From Thioalkalivibrio sp. XN8 (GTDB lineage Bacteria > Pseudomonadota > Gammaproteobacteria > Steroidobacterales > XN24): a stretch of DNA of 64,000 nucleotides. The translations under genes were made by a program, and so were the position numbers. Below the pieces are notes generated by a model, which did no database searches, was not told the origin of the DNA, and was given only the letters and a program-made list of their open reading frames with translations. The stretch is from the NCBI RefSeq assembly GCF_011058255.1, contig NZ_JAALFH010000067.1:307724-371723 (forward strand), read 5' to 3'. Below, piece after piece: positions 24,394 through 34,194 of this stretch; the stretch's first letter is position 1, and each line of letters opens with the position of its first letter.

Positions 24394-26564
24394 TGAGCGA
24401 CGACATCATCAATATCGAGGTCGACGGCGTGCCGGTGCAGGCACGGCGCGGCCAGATGATCATCGAAGTGACGGACGCCCGGTCGGTCTACGTGCCGCGT
24501 TTCTGCTACCACCCGAAGCTGAGCATCGCCGCCAACTGCCGGATGTGCCTGGTCGAGGTGGAGAAGGCGCCCAAGCCGCTGCCGGCCTGCGCCACGCCGG
24601 TGATGGAGGGCATGAAGGTCTTCACCCGTTCCCCGCGCGCCATCGCGGCCCAGAAGGCCACCATGGAGTTCCTGCTGATCAACCACCCGCTGGACTGCCC
24701 GATCTGCGACCAGGGCGGGGAGTGCGAGCTGCAGGACCTGGCGATGGGCTTCGGCTCGGACGTGTCGCGCTTCACCGAGCGTAAGCGGATCGTCAAGGAC
24801 AAGAACCTGGGCCCGCTGGTCTCCACCGACATGACGCGCTGCATCCACTGCACTCGCTGCGTCCGCTTCGGCCAGGAAATCGCCGGCATCCAGGAGCTCG
24901 GCACCATGGGCCGGGGCGAGGATACGGTCATCGGCACCTACATCGAGCACAGCGTCGATCACGAGCTGTCCGGCAACATCATCGACGTCTGTCCCGTCGG
25001 CGCGCTGAACAACAAGCCCTATCGCTATCGTGCGCGGGCCTGGGAAATGACCCAGCACGAGACAGTGTCGCCGCACGATTGCGTCGGCGCGCAGCTGTTC
25101 ACCCACACCCTGCGCGGCAAGGTGATGCGCAACGTGCCGCGCGAGTGCGAGGACATCAACGAGACCTGGGCCGCCGACCGGGATCGCTTCGGCTGCCACG
25201 GCCTGTATGCCGAGGATCGCCTGGAGCGCCCCCAGTTGCGGAACGCGGCCGGGGAATGGGAGGAGGCCAGCTGGGAGGACGCCCTGCTGCGCGTCACCGA
25301 AAGCTTCAAGGGTCGCCGGCCGGAGCAGCTGGGCTTCCTGGCGGCGCCCGGCAGCACGCTCGAGGAGCACTTCCTGCTCGCGCGCCTGGCGCGCGGCCTG
25401 GGCAGCTCGAATGTCGACCACCGGCTGCAGCGCCGTGATTTCTCCGGCCAGGCGCACGACCCGGTCGTCCCGGGTCTAGGGCTGCCGCTGGCCGAGGTCG
25501 ATGCGCTCGCCGCCGTCCTGGTCATCGGCTCGGCCCTGCGGCAGGAGGCGCCGATCCTGGCGCACCGGCTGCGCAAGGCCGCGCTCGCCGGGGCGCAGGT
25601 AGGCTTTCTCAACGCCGAGGCGCTGGAATGGCGCTTCCCGGTCAGCGCCGAGATCGTCGCCCCCGCGGGGTCCCAGGCGCGGGCGCTGGCGGAAGTGCTT
25701 GCCGCGGCCTGCGGCGACGACTTCAGCGCCTTGCCGGCGGACCTGGCCGGGCAGCTGCGCGGGCTCGAGCCCGGCGAGGGGGCGCAACGGCTGGCCGCGG
25801 CGCTGCACGGCGAAGGGCGCCGGACGGTCTGGCTCGGCCTGCAGGCCCAGCGGCATCCTGCTTACGCTGAGCTGCAGGTACTGGCGGCCGCGCTCTGCGG
25901 CGTCACCGGCGCGACCCTGGGCTATCTCTCGGAGGGCGCCAACAGCGCCGGCGCCTGCCTGGCAGGAGCGCTGCCGCACCGGGACGTGGGCGGCGTGCCG
26001 GCGGCACAGCCCGGCCGGGATGCGGGCGCGCTGCTGGGCGGCGGCCTGGAAGCCGTCCTGCTCCTGGGCTGCGAACCGGAGCTCGACGCGGCCGCCGGCG
26101 AGGACGCACTGCCGGCGCTGGCGGAGACCGAGTTCGTCGCCTGCCTGACGCCGTTTGCGACTCCGGCCATGCGCCGTTATGCCGACGCGCTGCTGCCGGT
26201 CGGGACCGCCTACGAGACCTCGGGCACTTTCGTCAATTGCGAGGGCCGCTGGCAGAGCTTCACCGGCGCCGCGCGGCCGGTGGGCGAGGCCCGGCCCGCG
26301 TGGAAGGTGTTGCGGGTGCTTGGCACCCAGCTCGGGGTCGAAGGTTTCGACTACATGTCGTCCGAGGACGCGCGTGACGACCTGCGCGCGCGTCTCGAGG
26401 CCGCCACCGCGGGCACGCCCGAGCTGGGGCTGCGCGCGGTGCGACTGGAGCAGGCGGGCGCCTGGCGGGAGCCGAATCCCTACGCCACCGACCCGCTGCT
26501 GCGGCGCTCGCGCCCGTTGCAGGAGACCAGGATCGGCGCTGCCGGGGGGAGACGCTGGCCATGA
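24393..26564 (+). CDS. nuoG: NADH-quinone oxidoreductase subunit G
   Basis: 75-kDa-type subunit, 723 residues. The N-terminal ferredoxin-like region has a [2Fe-2S] site ([15 protein letters not shown], then PAC), the Cys/His N5-type set in [18 protein letters not shown], and a [4Fe-4S] set [11 protein letters not shown] with a later Cys in DVCPVGAL. The remaining ~480 residues form a molybdopterin-oxidoreductase-like domain that is structural in complex I. That part is Ala/Leu-rich and poorly conserved, as usual. Confidence 0.97.
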   Translation: MSDDIINIEVDGVPVQARRGQMIIEVTDARSVYVPRFCYHPKLSIAANCRMCLVEVEKAPKPLPACATPVMEGMKVFTRSPRAIAAQKATMEFLLINHPLDCPICDQGGECELQDLAMGFGSDVSRFTERKRIVKDKNLGPLVSTDMTRCIHCTRCVRFGQEIAGIQELGTMGRGEDTVIGTYIEHSVDHELSGNIIDVCPVGALNNKPYRYRARAWEMTQHETVSPHDCVGAQLFTHTLRGKVMRNVPRECEDINETWAADRDRFGCHGLYAEDRLERPQLRNAAGEWEEASWEDALLRVTESFKGRRPEQLGFLAAPGSTLEEHFLLARLARGLGSSNVDHRLQRRDFSGQAHDPVVPGLGLPLAEVDALAAVLVIGSALRQEAPILAHRLRKAALAGAQVGFLNAEALEWRFPVSAEIVAPAGSQARALAEVLAAACGDDFSALPADLAGQLRGLEPGEGAQRLAAALHGEGRRTVWLGLQAQRHPAYAELQVLAAALCGVTGATLGYLSEGANSAGACLAGALPHRDVGGVPAAQPGRDAGALLGGGLEAVLLLGCEPELDAAAGEDALPALAETEFVACLTPFATPAMRRYADALLPVGTAYETSGTFVNCEGRWQSFTGAARPVGEARPAWKVLRVLGTQLGVEGFDYMSSEDARDDLRARLEAATAGTPELGLRAVRLEQAGAWREPNPYATDPLLRRSRPLQETRIGAAGGRRWP

Positions 26565-27607
26565 CGGACCTCTGGTACGGCCTGCCGGCGGAACTGCAGC
26601 GGACGCTGGTCGTCACGTCGCAGGTGCTGTTGCTCGTGGTGCCGCTGATCCTGAGCGTGGCCTATCTCACCCTGGCGGAGCGCAAGGTCATCGGCTGGAT
26701 CCAGAACCGGATCGGCCCGAACCGCGTCGGGCCGAAGGGCCTGCTGCAGCCTTTTGCCGACGTGCTCAAGCTGCTGTTGAAAGAGATCGTGATCCCGGCG
26801 AAATCGAGCCGGTTCCTGTTCGTCATCGCGCCGCTCCTGGCGATCGTGCCGGCGTTCGCGACCTGGGCGGTGATCCCCGTGAGCCCGGAGTTCGTGCTGG
26901 CGGACATCAACGCCGGCGTGCTCTACGTGCTCGCGCTGACCTCGATGGGGGTCTACGGCATCATCCTCGCCGGCTGGGCCTCCAACTCCAAGTACGCCCT
27001 GCTCGGCGCGATGCGCTCCGCTGCCCAGATCGTCGCCTACGAGATCGCGATGGGCTTTGCGCTGGTCGGCGTCCTGATGGCCGGCGGCAGCCTCAACCTC
27101 GGGGAGATCGTGCGGGCCCAGGAAGGCAGTATCCTGCACTGGTTCTGGCTGCCGCTGCTGCCGCTGTTCGTGATTTATTTCATCTCGGGCGTCGCGGAGA
27201 CCAATCGCGCGCCCTTCGACGTGGCCGAGGGCGAGTCCGAGATCGTCGCGGGCTTCCACGTCGAGTATTCCGGCATGGCCTTCGCGGTGTTCTTCCTGGC
27301 GGAGTACGCCAACATGATCCTGATCGCGGCGCTGTCCGCGACCTTCTTCCTCGGCGGCTGGCTGTCCCCGCTGCAGGGCATCCCGGGGCTCGACGGCACG
27401 TTCCTGGCGGCGCCGGGCTTCTTCTGGTTCGCCCTCAAGACGGCCCTGTTCCTGTTCCTTTTCCTCTGGTTCCGCGCCACCTTCCCGCGCTACCGCTACG
27501 ACCAGATCATGCGGCTGGGCTGGAAGGTGTTCATACCCCTGACGATCGTCTGGCTGTTCGTCCTTGGTGCGCTGGTGTGGTTCCAGGTCGGCCCGTGGTT
27601 TGACTGA
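26561..27607 (+). CDS. nuoH: NADH-quinone oxidoreductase subunit H
   Basis: Membrane subunit, 348 residues, about eight transmembrane helices, connecting the quinone pocket to the proton-pumping arm. Signature loops are [20 protein letters not shown] near residue 45, [20 protein letters not shown], and [19 protein letters not shown]. Overlaps nuoG by 4 bp and nuoI by 1 bp. Confidence 0.98.
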   Translation: MTDLWYGLPAELQRTLVVTSQVLLLVVPLILSVAYLTLAERKVIGWIQNRIGPNRVGPKGLLQPFADVLKLLLKEIVIPAKSSRFLFVIAPLLAIVPAFATWAVIPVSPEFVLADINAGVLYVLALTSMGVYGIILAGWASNSKYALLGAMRSAAQIVAYEIAMGFALVGVLMAGGSLNLGEIVRAQEGSILHWFWLPLLPLFVIYFISGVAETNRAPFDVAEGESEIVAGFHVEYSGMAFAVFFLAEYANMILIAALSATFFLGGWLSPLQGIPGLDGTFLAAPGFFWFALKTALFLFLFLWFRATFPRYRYDQIMRLGWKVFIPLTIVWLFVLGALVWFQVGPWFD

Positions 27608-28095
27608 TGAAGACTTTTCGCACCCTTGCCAAGACGCTGTTTTTGACCGAGCTCCTCGCCGGGCTCCGGGTCACGCTCCGGAACCTGTTCCGGCGCAAGG
27701 TCACCGTCCATTACCCCGAAGAGAAGGCGCCGCAGTCGCCGCGCTTTCGCGGGCTGCACGCGCTGCGCCGTTATTCGAACGGCGAGGAGCGCTGCATCGC
27801 CTGCAAGCTGTGCGAGGCGGTGTGCCCCGCGCTGGCCATCACCATCGAGAGCGATGTCGGCGAGAACGGGCTCAGGCGCACCACGCGCTATGACATCGAT
27901 TTGTTCAAGTGCATCTATTGCGGCTTCTGCGAGGAGGCCTGCCCGGTGGACTCGATCGTCGAGACCCGGATCCACGAGTACCACATGGAGAAGCCGGGCG
28001 AGAACATCATGACCAAGGAAAAACTGCTGGCGATCGGCGACAAGTACGAGGCGATGATCGCCGCGGACAAGGCTGCCGACGCGGGCTATCGCTAG
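27607..28095 (+). CDS. nuoI: NADH-quinone oxidoreductase subunit I
   Basis: TYKY-type ferredoxin subunit, 162 residues, carrying clusters N6a and N6b between NuoG and NuoB. Two classical 8-iron motifs are present: [12 protein letters not shown] and [12 protein letters not shown]. The N-terminal amphipathic helix docks on the membrane arm in known structures. The start overlaps the last base of the nuoH stop. Confidence 0.98.
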   Translation: MKTFRTLAKTLFLTELLAGLRVTLRNLFRRKVTVHYPEEKAPQSPRFRGLHALRRYSNGEERCIACKLCEAVCPALAITIESDVGENGLRRTTRYDIDLFKCIYCGFCEEACPVDSIVETRIHEYHMEKPGENIMTKEKLLAIGDKYEAMIAADKAADAGYR

Positions 28096-28105
28096 GACGC
28101 CACCG

Positions 28106-28708
28106 GTGATCGAAGCCGTCATCTTCTACTTCTTCGGCGCGGTGCTGCTGGGCGCCGCCATCGGGGTCATCGCCTCCCGCAATCCGGTGCATTCGGCGAT
28201 GTTCCTGGTCCTGTCGTTCTTCACCAGCGCGTTCATCTGGCTGCTGCTGGAGGCCGAGTTCCTGGCGATCGTGCTGGTGCTGGTGTACGTCGGCGCGGTG
28301 ATGGTGCTGTTCCTGTTCGTGGTGATGATGCTCGACGTCGCGCCGGATCGCCTGCAGGGCGGCTTCACCGCGTACGCGCCCCAGGCGCTGGTGATCGTGG
28401 CCCTGGTCGTGGCGATGCTCGGCGTCGTGCTCTGGGCCCAGCCCGGGCAGCTCAGCATGCTCGAGGCGCCGCCGCGGGCGCCGCCCGACGCGAGCAATAC
28501 CGAGGCCCTGGGCGCCGTGCTCTACACCGAGTACGTCTACGCCTTCGAGCTGGCCGCCGTGCTGCTGCTGGTGGCGATCGTGGCGGCGATCGTGCTGACC
28601 ATGCGCAAGCGTCCCGGCCTCAAGGCCCAGGACGTGCCGGCCCAGCTGGCGGTGCGGCGGGAGGAGCGGGTCCGCCTGGTGCGGATGAAGCCGGAGCGCG
28701 ACGAATGA
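28106..28708 (+). CDS. nuoJ: NADH-quinone oxidoreductase subunit J
   Basis: Membrane subunit, 200 residues with five predicted helices. Conserved features are [14 protein letters not shown] and [17 protein letters not shown], the pi-bulge helix region linked to proton coupling. It uses a GTG start at 28106, 10 bp after nuoI. The C-terminal tail is basic. The stop overlaps nuoK (ATGA). Confidence 0.95.
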   Translation: MIEAVIFYFFGAVLLGAAIGVIASRNPVHSAMFLVLSFFTSAFIWLLLEAEFLAIVLVLVYVGAVMVLFLFVVMMLDVAPDRLQGGFTAYAPQALVIVALVVAMLGVVLWAQPGQLSMLEAPPRAPPDASNTEALGAVLYTEYVYAFELAAVLLLVAIVAAIVLTMRKRPGLKAQDVPAQLAVRREERVRLVRMKPERDE

Positions 28709-29010
28709 TCGGCCTGTCGCACTACCTGACGCTCTCCGGGATCCTGTTCACCCTCGGTATCGCCGGGATCTTCATCAATCGCCGCAACCTGATCCTGCTC
28801 CTGATGTGCGTGGAACTGATGCTGCTGGCGGTGAATTTCAATTTCATCATCCTGTCGCGGTTTCTCGACGACATCGCGGGGCAGGTCTTCGTGTTCTTCA
28901 TCCTCACCGTGGCGGCCGCGGAGGCCGCTATCGGGCTCGCCATCCTGGTGGTGCTGTTCCGCAGCAGGCCCAGTGTCCAGGTGGACGAGCTGGACTCGAT
29001 GAAGGGCTGA
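28705..29010 (+). CDS. nuoK: NADH-quinone oxidoreductase subunit K
   Basis: MrpC-like membrane subunit, 101 residues, three helices. The intramembrane glutamates required for pumping in relatives are visible in [13 protein letters not shown] and [13 protein letters not shown]. Length matches the family almost exactly. Confidence 0.97.
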   Translation: MIGLSHYLTLSGILFTLGIAGIFINRRNLILLLMCVELMLLAVNFNFIILSRFLDDIAGQVFVFFILTVAAAEAAIGLAILVVLFRSRPSVQVDELDSMKG

Positions 29011-29013
29011 GGC

Positions 29014-30978
29014 ATGCAGAACGTCTATCTCGCCATCGTCCTCGCCCCCCTGCTCGCCGCCATCGTCGCCGGGCTGTTCGGCCGCCAGGTCGGGCGGGCC
29101 GGCGCGCACACGGTGACCATCCTCGGTGTCGCGATCTCCTTCGTCCTGTCGGCCTGGGTGCTGTGGGGGCTGCTGGCCGGCAGCATCCAGCCCTACAACG
29201 GCACAGTCTACGAGTGGGCGGTGGTGGACGGCGTGCGGCTCGAGGTCGGCTTCCTGGTCGACCGGCTGTCCGCCCTGATGATGACGGTGGTGACCTTCGT
29301 CTCGCTGTGCGTGCACGTCTACACCATCGGTTACATGCACGACGACCCCGGCTACCAGCGGTTCTTCAGCTATATCTCGCTGTTCACTTTCGCCATGCTG
29401 ATGCTGGTCATGGCCAACAATTTCCTCCAGCTGTTTTTCGGCTGGGAGGCGGTCGGCCTGGTCAGCTACCTGCTGATCGGCTTCTGGTACAAGAAGCCCA
29501 GCGCGGTCCACGCCAACATGAAGGCCTTCCTGGTCAACCGCGTGGGGGATTTCGGCTTCCTGCTGGGCATTGCCGGCGTGCTGTTCTGGTTCGGCAGCCT
29601 GGATTACGCCACCGTGTTCGAGCGCGCGCCGGCAGTGGCCGGGACCCAGGTCTCGATCTTCGCCGGGTCCAGCTGGTCGGTGCTGACGCTGGTCTGCATC
29701 CTGTTGTTCATAGGCGCCATGGGCAAGTCGGCCCAGGTGCCGCTGCACGTCTGGTTGCCGGACTCGATGGAAGGCCCGACCCCGATTTCGGCCCTGATCC
29801 ATGCCGCCACCATGGTCACCGCCGGCATCTTCATGGTGGCGCGCATGTCGCCGCTGTTCGAGCTCTCCACCACGGCCCTGTCCGTGGTGCTGGTGATCGG
29901 GGCGACCACGGCGTTCTTCATGGGCCTGCTCGGGCTGGTGCAGAACGACATCAAGCGCGTGGTGGCCTATTCGACCCTCTCCCAGCTCGGCTACATGACG
30001 GTGGCGCTGGGCGCCTCGGCCTACGCCGCCGGCATCTTCCACCTGGCGACGCATGCCTTCTTCAAGGCGCTGCTGTTCCTCGCCGCCGGCAGCGTGATCA
30101 TCGCCATGCACCACGAGCAGGACATCCGCAAGATGGGCGGGCTCCGGCGCTACCTGCCGGTTACCTACTGGACCGCGCTTCTGGGGTCGCTCGCCCTGAT
30201 CGGCTTTCCCGGCTTCTCCGGCTTCTTCTCCAAGGACGCCATCATCGAGGCCGTCCATCATGCCGAGCTTCCCGGCGCCGGGTACGCCTACGCCTGTGTG
30301 CTGGCCGGCGTGTTCGTCACCGCGCTGTACAGCTTCCGCATGTTCTTCCTGGTCTTCCACGGCGAGGAACGATTCGACGCGCCCACCCGCAGCCACCTGC
30401 ATGAGCCCCCGCTGGTGGTCACCGGCCCGCTGGTGGCCCTGGCAGTGCCCTCTGTCGTGCTGGGCTGGCTGGCCATGGAGGCGGTGCTGTTCGGGGGGTT
30501 CTTCGGCGACGCCATCTTCGTGCTGCCGGAGAACGACACGCTCGCTGCGCTGGCCGGGACCGCGGGGACCGCGACGGCGATGCTGGCCCACAGCGTCGTG
30601 ACGCCGACCCTGTGGCTGGCGCTGGCGGGCCTGGCGACGGCCTGGTTCCTGTACCTGAAGCGCCCGGACCTCCCGGGCCGGATCGCCGCGCGCCTGGCGA
30701 CACCGCGGCAGGTGCTGGAGCAGAAGTACTATTTCGATGCCGTGAACGAGCACCTGCTGGCCCCGCTGGCCCGCGGCCTCGGCGGGCTCCTCTGGCGCAC
30801 GGGCGACGGCGCCATCATCGACGGCGCGCTGGTCAATGGTTCCGCTCGCCTGGTGGGCTGGTTGTCGGGCGTGGTGCGGCGCCTGCAGAGCGGCTACCTC
30901 TACCACTATGCCTTCGGCATGTTCATCGGCCTCGGCCTGATCCTGGCCTGGCTCGTGCTCGGCATCGGGCGGGGGTAG
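29014..30978 (+). CDS. nuoL: NADH-quinone oxidoreductase subunit L
   Basis: Distal antiporter-like proton pump, 654 residues, ~16 helices including the C-terminal lateral helix that spans the arm. Diagnostic segments include FFGWEAVGLVSYLLIGFWY (channel Glu), MGKSAQVPLHVWLPDSMEGP (Lys) and ATHAFFKALLFLAAGSVI (broken-helix Lys). Starts 3 bp after nuoK. Confidence 0.98.
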   Translation: MQNVYLAIVLAPLLAAIVAGLFGRQVGRAGAHTVTILGVAISFVLSAWVLWGLLAGSIQPYNGTVYEWAVVDGVRLEVGFLVDRLSALMMTVVTFVSLCVHVYTIGYMHDDPGYQRFFSYISLFTFAMLMLVMANNFLQLFFGWEAVGLVSYLLIGFWYKKPSAVHANMKAFLVNRVGDFGFLLGIAGVLFWFGSLDYATVFERAPAVAGTQVSIFAGSSWSVLTLVCILLFIGAMGKSAQVPLHVWLPDSMEGPTPISALIHAATMVTAGIFMVARMSPLFELSTTALSVVLVIGATTAFFMGLLGLVQNDIKRVVAYSTLSQLGYMTVALGASAYAAGIFHLATHAFFKALLFLAAGSVIIAMHHEQDIRKMGGLRRYLPVTYWTALLGSLALIGFPGFSGFFSKDAIIEAVHHAELPGAGYAYACVLAGVFVTALYSFRMFFLVFHGEERFDAPTRSHLHEPPLVVTGPLVALAVPSVVLGWLAMEAVLFGGFFGDAIFVLPENDTLAALAGTAGTATAMLAHSVVTPTLWLALAGLATAWFLYLKRPDLPGRIAARLATPRQVLEQKYYFDAVNEHLLAPLARGLGGLLWRTGDGAIIDGALVNGSARLVGWLSGVVRRLQSGYLYHYAFGMFIGLGLILAWLVLGIGRG

Positions 30979-30982
30979 GGCG

Positions 30983-32497
30983 ATGTCCTCCAGCTTCCCC
31001 ATCCTCAGCGTGCTGGTCTGGCTGCCGATCCTCGGCGGCCTCGCCGTGCTGGCCATCGGCGACCAGCGGGCAGCGCTGGCCCGGCCGGTGGCGCTGGCGA
31101 TTGCGGTGCTCACCTTCCTGGCCAGCCTGCCGCTCTGGACCGGCTTCGACCGCGACACCGCGGCCATGCAGTTCACCGAGCGCGCGCCCTGGATCGCGGC
31201 CTTCGATGCCTGGTATCACCTCGGCGTGGACGGCATCTCCATGCCGCTGATCCTCCTGACCACTTTCATCACCGTGCTGGTGGTGATCGCGGGCTGGGAA
31301 GTGATCCGCACCCGGCCGGCCCAGTACCTGGCCTCCTTCCTGGTGCTCGAGGGCGTGATGATCGGCGTCTTCGCCGCGGTGGACGCGCTGCTGTTCTACG
31401 TCTTCTGGGAAGCCATGCTGATCCCGATGTTCATCATCATCGGCATCTGGGGCGGCGCGCGGCGCGTCTACGCGACCCTGAAGTTTTTCCTCTACACCTT
31501 CCTCGGCTCGGTCTTCATGCTGGTCGCCCTGATCTACCTGCGGATCGAGAGCGGCAGCTACGACATCCTGGCCATGCACCAGCAGCCGCTGGGCATGAAC
31601 GCGCAGGTCCTGATCTTCCTGGCTTTCCTCGCCGCCTTTGCCGTGAAAGTGCCGATGTGGCCGGTGCACACCTGGCTGCCGGATGCGCACGTCGAGGCGC
31701 CGACCGGGGGCTCCGTGATCCTGGCCGCGATCATGCTGAAGATGGGCGGCTACGGCTTCCTGCGCTTCAGCCTGCCGATCACGCCGGATGCGTCCCAGTC
31801 GCTCGACTGGCTGCTGATCGGCCTGTCCCTGGTGGCGATCGTCTATATCGGCTTCGTGGCGCTGGTGCAGCAGGACATGAAGAAGCTCATCGCCTATTCG
31901 TCGATCGCGCACATGGGCTTCGTCACGCTCGGGTTCTTCCTCGCCTGGCGGATCATCGCCAACACCGGCGGAATGGACGGCATCGTGATGGGCCTGCAGG
32001 GCGGCATGGTGCAGATGATCTCCCACGGCCTGATTTCAGGGGCGCTGTTCCTGTGCGTGGGCGTGCTCTATGACCGCATGCACAGCCGCGACATCGCGGC
32101 CTACGGCGGCGTCGCCAATACCATGCCGGTGTTCGCCGCCTTCATGGTGCTGTTCGCCATGGCCAACGCCGGCCTGCCGGGGACTTCGGGCTTCGTCGGT
32201 GAGTTCCTCGTGATCCTCGCCAGCTTCAAGGCGAGTTTCTGGTACGCGCTGCTGGCCGGCACCACCCTCGTGCTCGGCGCGGCCTACACGCTGTGGATGG
32301 TCAAGCGCGTGCTGTACGGGGAAGTGGCCAACGAGCGGGTGGCGGCCCTGGCCGACGTCAACCGGCGCGAATTCCTGGTGCTGGCGGTGCTGGCGGTGGC
32401 GGTCCTGCTGCTCGGCGTGTGGCCCGCGCCGCTGATCGACGTCATGGCGACGACCCTCGAGGCCCTCGCCGACCACGTGGTGCAGTCGAAGCTATGA
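30983..32497 (+). CDS. nuoM: NADH-quinone oxidoreductase subunit M
   Basis: Antiporter-like proton pump, 504 residues, ~14 helices. The channel Glu lies in YVFWEAMLIPMFIIIGIWGG, and the Lys region in AFAVKVPMWPVHTWLPDAH. QQDMKKLIAYSSIAHMG is the conserved loop shared with NuoL and NuoN. Starts 4 bp after nuoL; its stop overlaps nuoN. Confidence 0.98.
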   Translation: MSSSFPILSVLVWLPILGGLAVLAIGDQRAALARPVALAIAVLTFLASLPLWTGFDRDTAAMQFTERAPWIAAFDAWYHLGVDGISMPLILLTTFITVLVVIAGWEVIRTRPAQYLASFLVLEGVMIGVFAAVDALLFYVFWEAMLIPMFIIIGIWGGARRVYATLKFFLYTFLGSVFMLVALIYLRIESGSYDILAMHQQPLGMNAQVLIFLAFLAAFAVKVPMWPVHTWLPDAHVEAPTGGSVILAAIMLKMGGYGFLRFSLPITPDASQSLDWLLIGLSLVAIVYIGFVALVQQDMKKLIAYSSIAHMGFVTLGFFLAWRIIANTGGMDGIVMGLQGGMVQMISHGLISGALFLCVGVLYDRMHSRDIAAYGGVANTMPVFAAFMVLFAMANAGLPGTSGFVGEFLVILASFKASFWYALLAGTTLVLGAAYTLWMVKRVLYGEVANERVAALADVNRREFLVLAVLAVAVLLLGVWPAPLIDVMATTLEALADHVVQSKL

Positions 32498-33924
32498 ATG
32501 CCCTGAGCCAGTTTGCGCCCGCGAGCGCAGAGATCTTCCTGACCTTCGCCGCCTGCACGGTGCTGCTGGTGGACGTGTTCCTGCCGGACCGGTACCGCGT
32601 CTGGAGCTATTTCCTGGCGCTTGCGGCGGTGGCCGGCACCGCCCTGGTCCTCGTCGCCACCGCCCCGGCCGAGCCGGTCGTGACCCTCAGCGGCGCGTTC
32701 GTGGCCGATTCGCTGTCGCAATTGCTCAAGCTCTTCACCTGCGCCGTGGTGGCCGTGACCTTCCTCTACGCCAAGGACTACCTGCGGGCACGATCGCTGT
32801 TCCAGGGGGAGTACTACGTGCTCGGGCTGCTGGCCATGCTCGGCATTTTCGTGATGATCTCGGCCCACAGCATGCTCAGCCTGTATCTCGGCCTGGAGAT
32901 CATGTCACTGTCGCTGTACGCGATGGTGGCCTTCAACCGGGAGAGCCCGCTGGCGGCCGAAGCGGCGATGAAGTATTTCATCCTCGGCGCCATCGCCACG
33001 GGCTGCTTCCTCTACGGCACCTCCATCCTCTACGGGGTCACCGGCTCGCTGGACCTGGGCGAGATCTCCCGCCGCGCGACGGCGCTGGACGGGCTCGACG
33101 TCCACCTGCTGGTGGCGCTGTCCTTCATCCTGGTCGGGGTGGCCTTCAAGTTCGGCGCGGTGCCGTTCCACATGTGGCTGCCCGATGTCTACCAGGGCGC
33201 GATCACGCCGGTGACGCTGTTCATCGGCACCGCGGCCAAGATCGCCTCGCTGGCAATGATTTTCCGGGTGCTGGTGGACGGCCTTGGGCCGATGCATGCC
33301 AGCTGGGCCGACATGCTGGCGGTACTGGCCGTGCTGTCGATGGCCGTGGGCAACGTGGTCGCCATTGCCCAGACCAACATCAAGCGCATGCTGGCTTACT
33401 CGACGATCTCCCATGTCGGCTTCATCCTGCTCGGCGTGCTCGCGGGCACGACGTCCGGTTACCAGGCCGCTGTGTACTACACGCTCGCCTACGTCATCAT
33501 GGCGGCGGCAGCTTTCGGCATGATCATCCTGCTCAGCCGGGCCGGCTTCGAGGCGGAGGCGCTGGAAGACTTCCGGGGCCTCAATGCGCGCAGTCCCTGG
33601 TTCGCCGCCATCATGTTGATCGTCATGTTCAGCATGGCGGGGGTCCCGCCGCTGCTCGGCTTCTACGCGAAGTTCTCGGTGCTGGCGGCGGTGATCGAGG
33701 TCGGCCGGACCTGGCTGGCGATCGCCGGCGTGGTGTTCTCGGTGATCGGGGCTTTCTATTACCTGCGCGTCGTCAAGCTGATGTATTTCGACGAGCCGGT
33801 GGAGCACGCGCCGCTGGTCGCGGGCAGCGACCTGCGCCTGGTGCTGAGCGTGAATGGGCTGCTGGTGCTCGCGCTCGGCATCTTCCCGCAGGCGCTGCTC
33901 GCGATCACCGCGGTGGTGCGCTAG
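32494..33924 (+). CDS. nuoN: NADH-quinone oxidoreductase subunit N
   Basis: Third antiporter-like pump, 476 residues. Conserved blocks are LGLEIMSLSLYAMVAFNR (Glu), FKFGAVPFHMWLPDVYQGA and NIKRMLAYSTISHVGFI. The ATG at 32494 overlaps the nuoM stop; an earlier open frame in the same phase overlaps nuoM and is spurious. Last gene of the nuo operon; the next transcript starts at the initiator tRNA promoter 20 bp later. Confidence 0.98.
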   Translation: MNALSQFAPASAEIFLTFAACTVLLVDVFLPDRYRVWSYFLALAAVAGTALVLVATAPAEPVVTLSGAFVADSLSQLLKLFTCAVVAVTFLYAKDYLRARSLFQGEYYVLGLLAMLGIFVMISAHSMLSLYLGLEIMSLSLYAMVAFNRESPLAAEAAMKYFILGAIATGCFLYGTSILYGVTGSLDLGEISRRATALDGLDVHLLVALSFILVGVAFKFGAVPFHMWLPDVYQGAITPVTLFIGTAAKIASLAMIFRVLVDGLGPMHASWADMLAVLAVLSMAVGNVVAIAQTNIKRMLAYSTISHVGFILLGVLAGTTSGYQAAVYYTLAYVIMAAAAFGMIILLSRAGFEAEALEDFRGLNARSPWFAAIMLIVMFSMAGVPPLLGFYAKFSVLAAVIEVGRTWLAIAGVVFSVIGAFYYLRVVKLMYFDEPVEHAPLVAGSDLRLVLSVNGLLVLALGIFPQALLAITAVVR

Positions 33925-33944
33925 GCCGGCTTCACCCGGTCCCC

Positions 33945-33973
33945 TTGCACTGCCGCAAAGCCTTCCCTAGAAT
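33945..33973 (+). promoter_or_regulatory. Sigma-70 promoter for tRNA-fMet
   Basis: TTGCAC (33945-33950), exactly 17 nt, then TAGAAT (33968-33973). Predicted initiation would be about 7-8 nt before the mature tRNA 5' end at 33988, a typical tRNA-gene arrangement. Confidence 0.75.
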
Positions 33974-33987
33974 ACCGGGTCTGCGGA

Positions 33988-34064
33988 TGCGGGGTGGAGC
34001 AGTCTGGCAGCTCGTCGGGCTCATAACCCGAAGGTCGCAGGTTCGAATCCTGCCCCCGCTACCA
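33988..34064 (+). tRNA. Initiator tRNA-fMet, anticodon CAT
   Basis: 77 nt with encoded CCA. Three initiator marks are visible. The first acceptor position is mismatched (U1-U72, then G2-C71). The anticodon stem ends in three G-C pairs (TCGGG/CCCGA around CTCATAA). The D stem has A11-U24. Enteric initiators have C1-A72, so the U-U mismatch is a variant keeping the unpaired end needed for formylation. The metY-like position before rimP-nusA is conserved. Confidence 0.97.
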
Positions 34065-34077
34065 AGCTTTTCGGCGG

Positions 34078-34100
34078 AAAAGGCCCCCTTGGGGCTTTTT
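34078..34100 (+). terminator. Intrinsic terminator after tRNA-fMet
   Basis: Stem GCCCC/GGGGC with a CTT loop, extended by one G-T pair and four A-T pairs, so the descending arm is a T-run (34096-34100), followed by CTTT. It starts 14 bp after the tRNA and should end most tRNA transcripts. Confidence 0.88.
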
Positions 34101-34155
34101 CTTTATCCGGGCCCCGGTAAAGGGCCCGGAACCGGCCCCGAAGGCGGGGCGTACA

Positions 34156-34179
34156 GGTGGGCCGCAGGGCCCATTTTTT
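34156..34179 (+). terminator. Second terminator, directly upstream of rimP
   Basis: TGGGCC (34158-34163), loop GCAG, GGCCCA (34168-34173), then six T residues (34174-34179). It ends only 15 nt before the rimP ATG. Unless a promoter lies in those few bases, transcripts reaching the nusA operon must read through it. That suggests attenuation or anti-termination control of rimP-nusA-infB. Confidence 0.75.
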
Positions 34180-34194
34180 GTTTGTAAGACATTG

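Noticed and set aside
28537-31176. 879-codon antisense frame across nuoK-nuoM
   Set aside because: Composition artefact opposite well-conserved complex I subunits.
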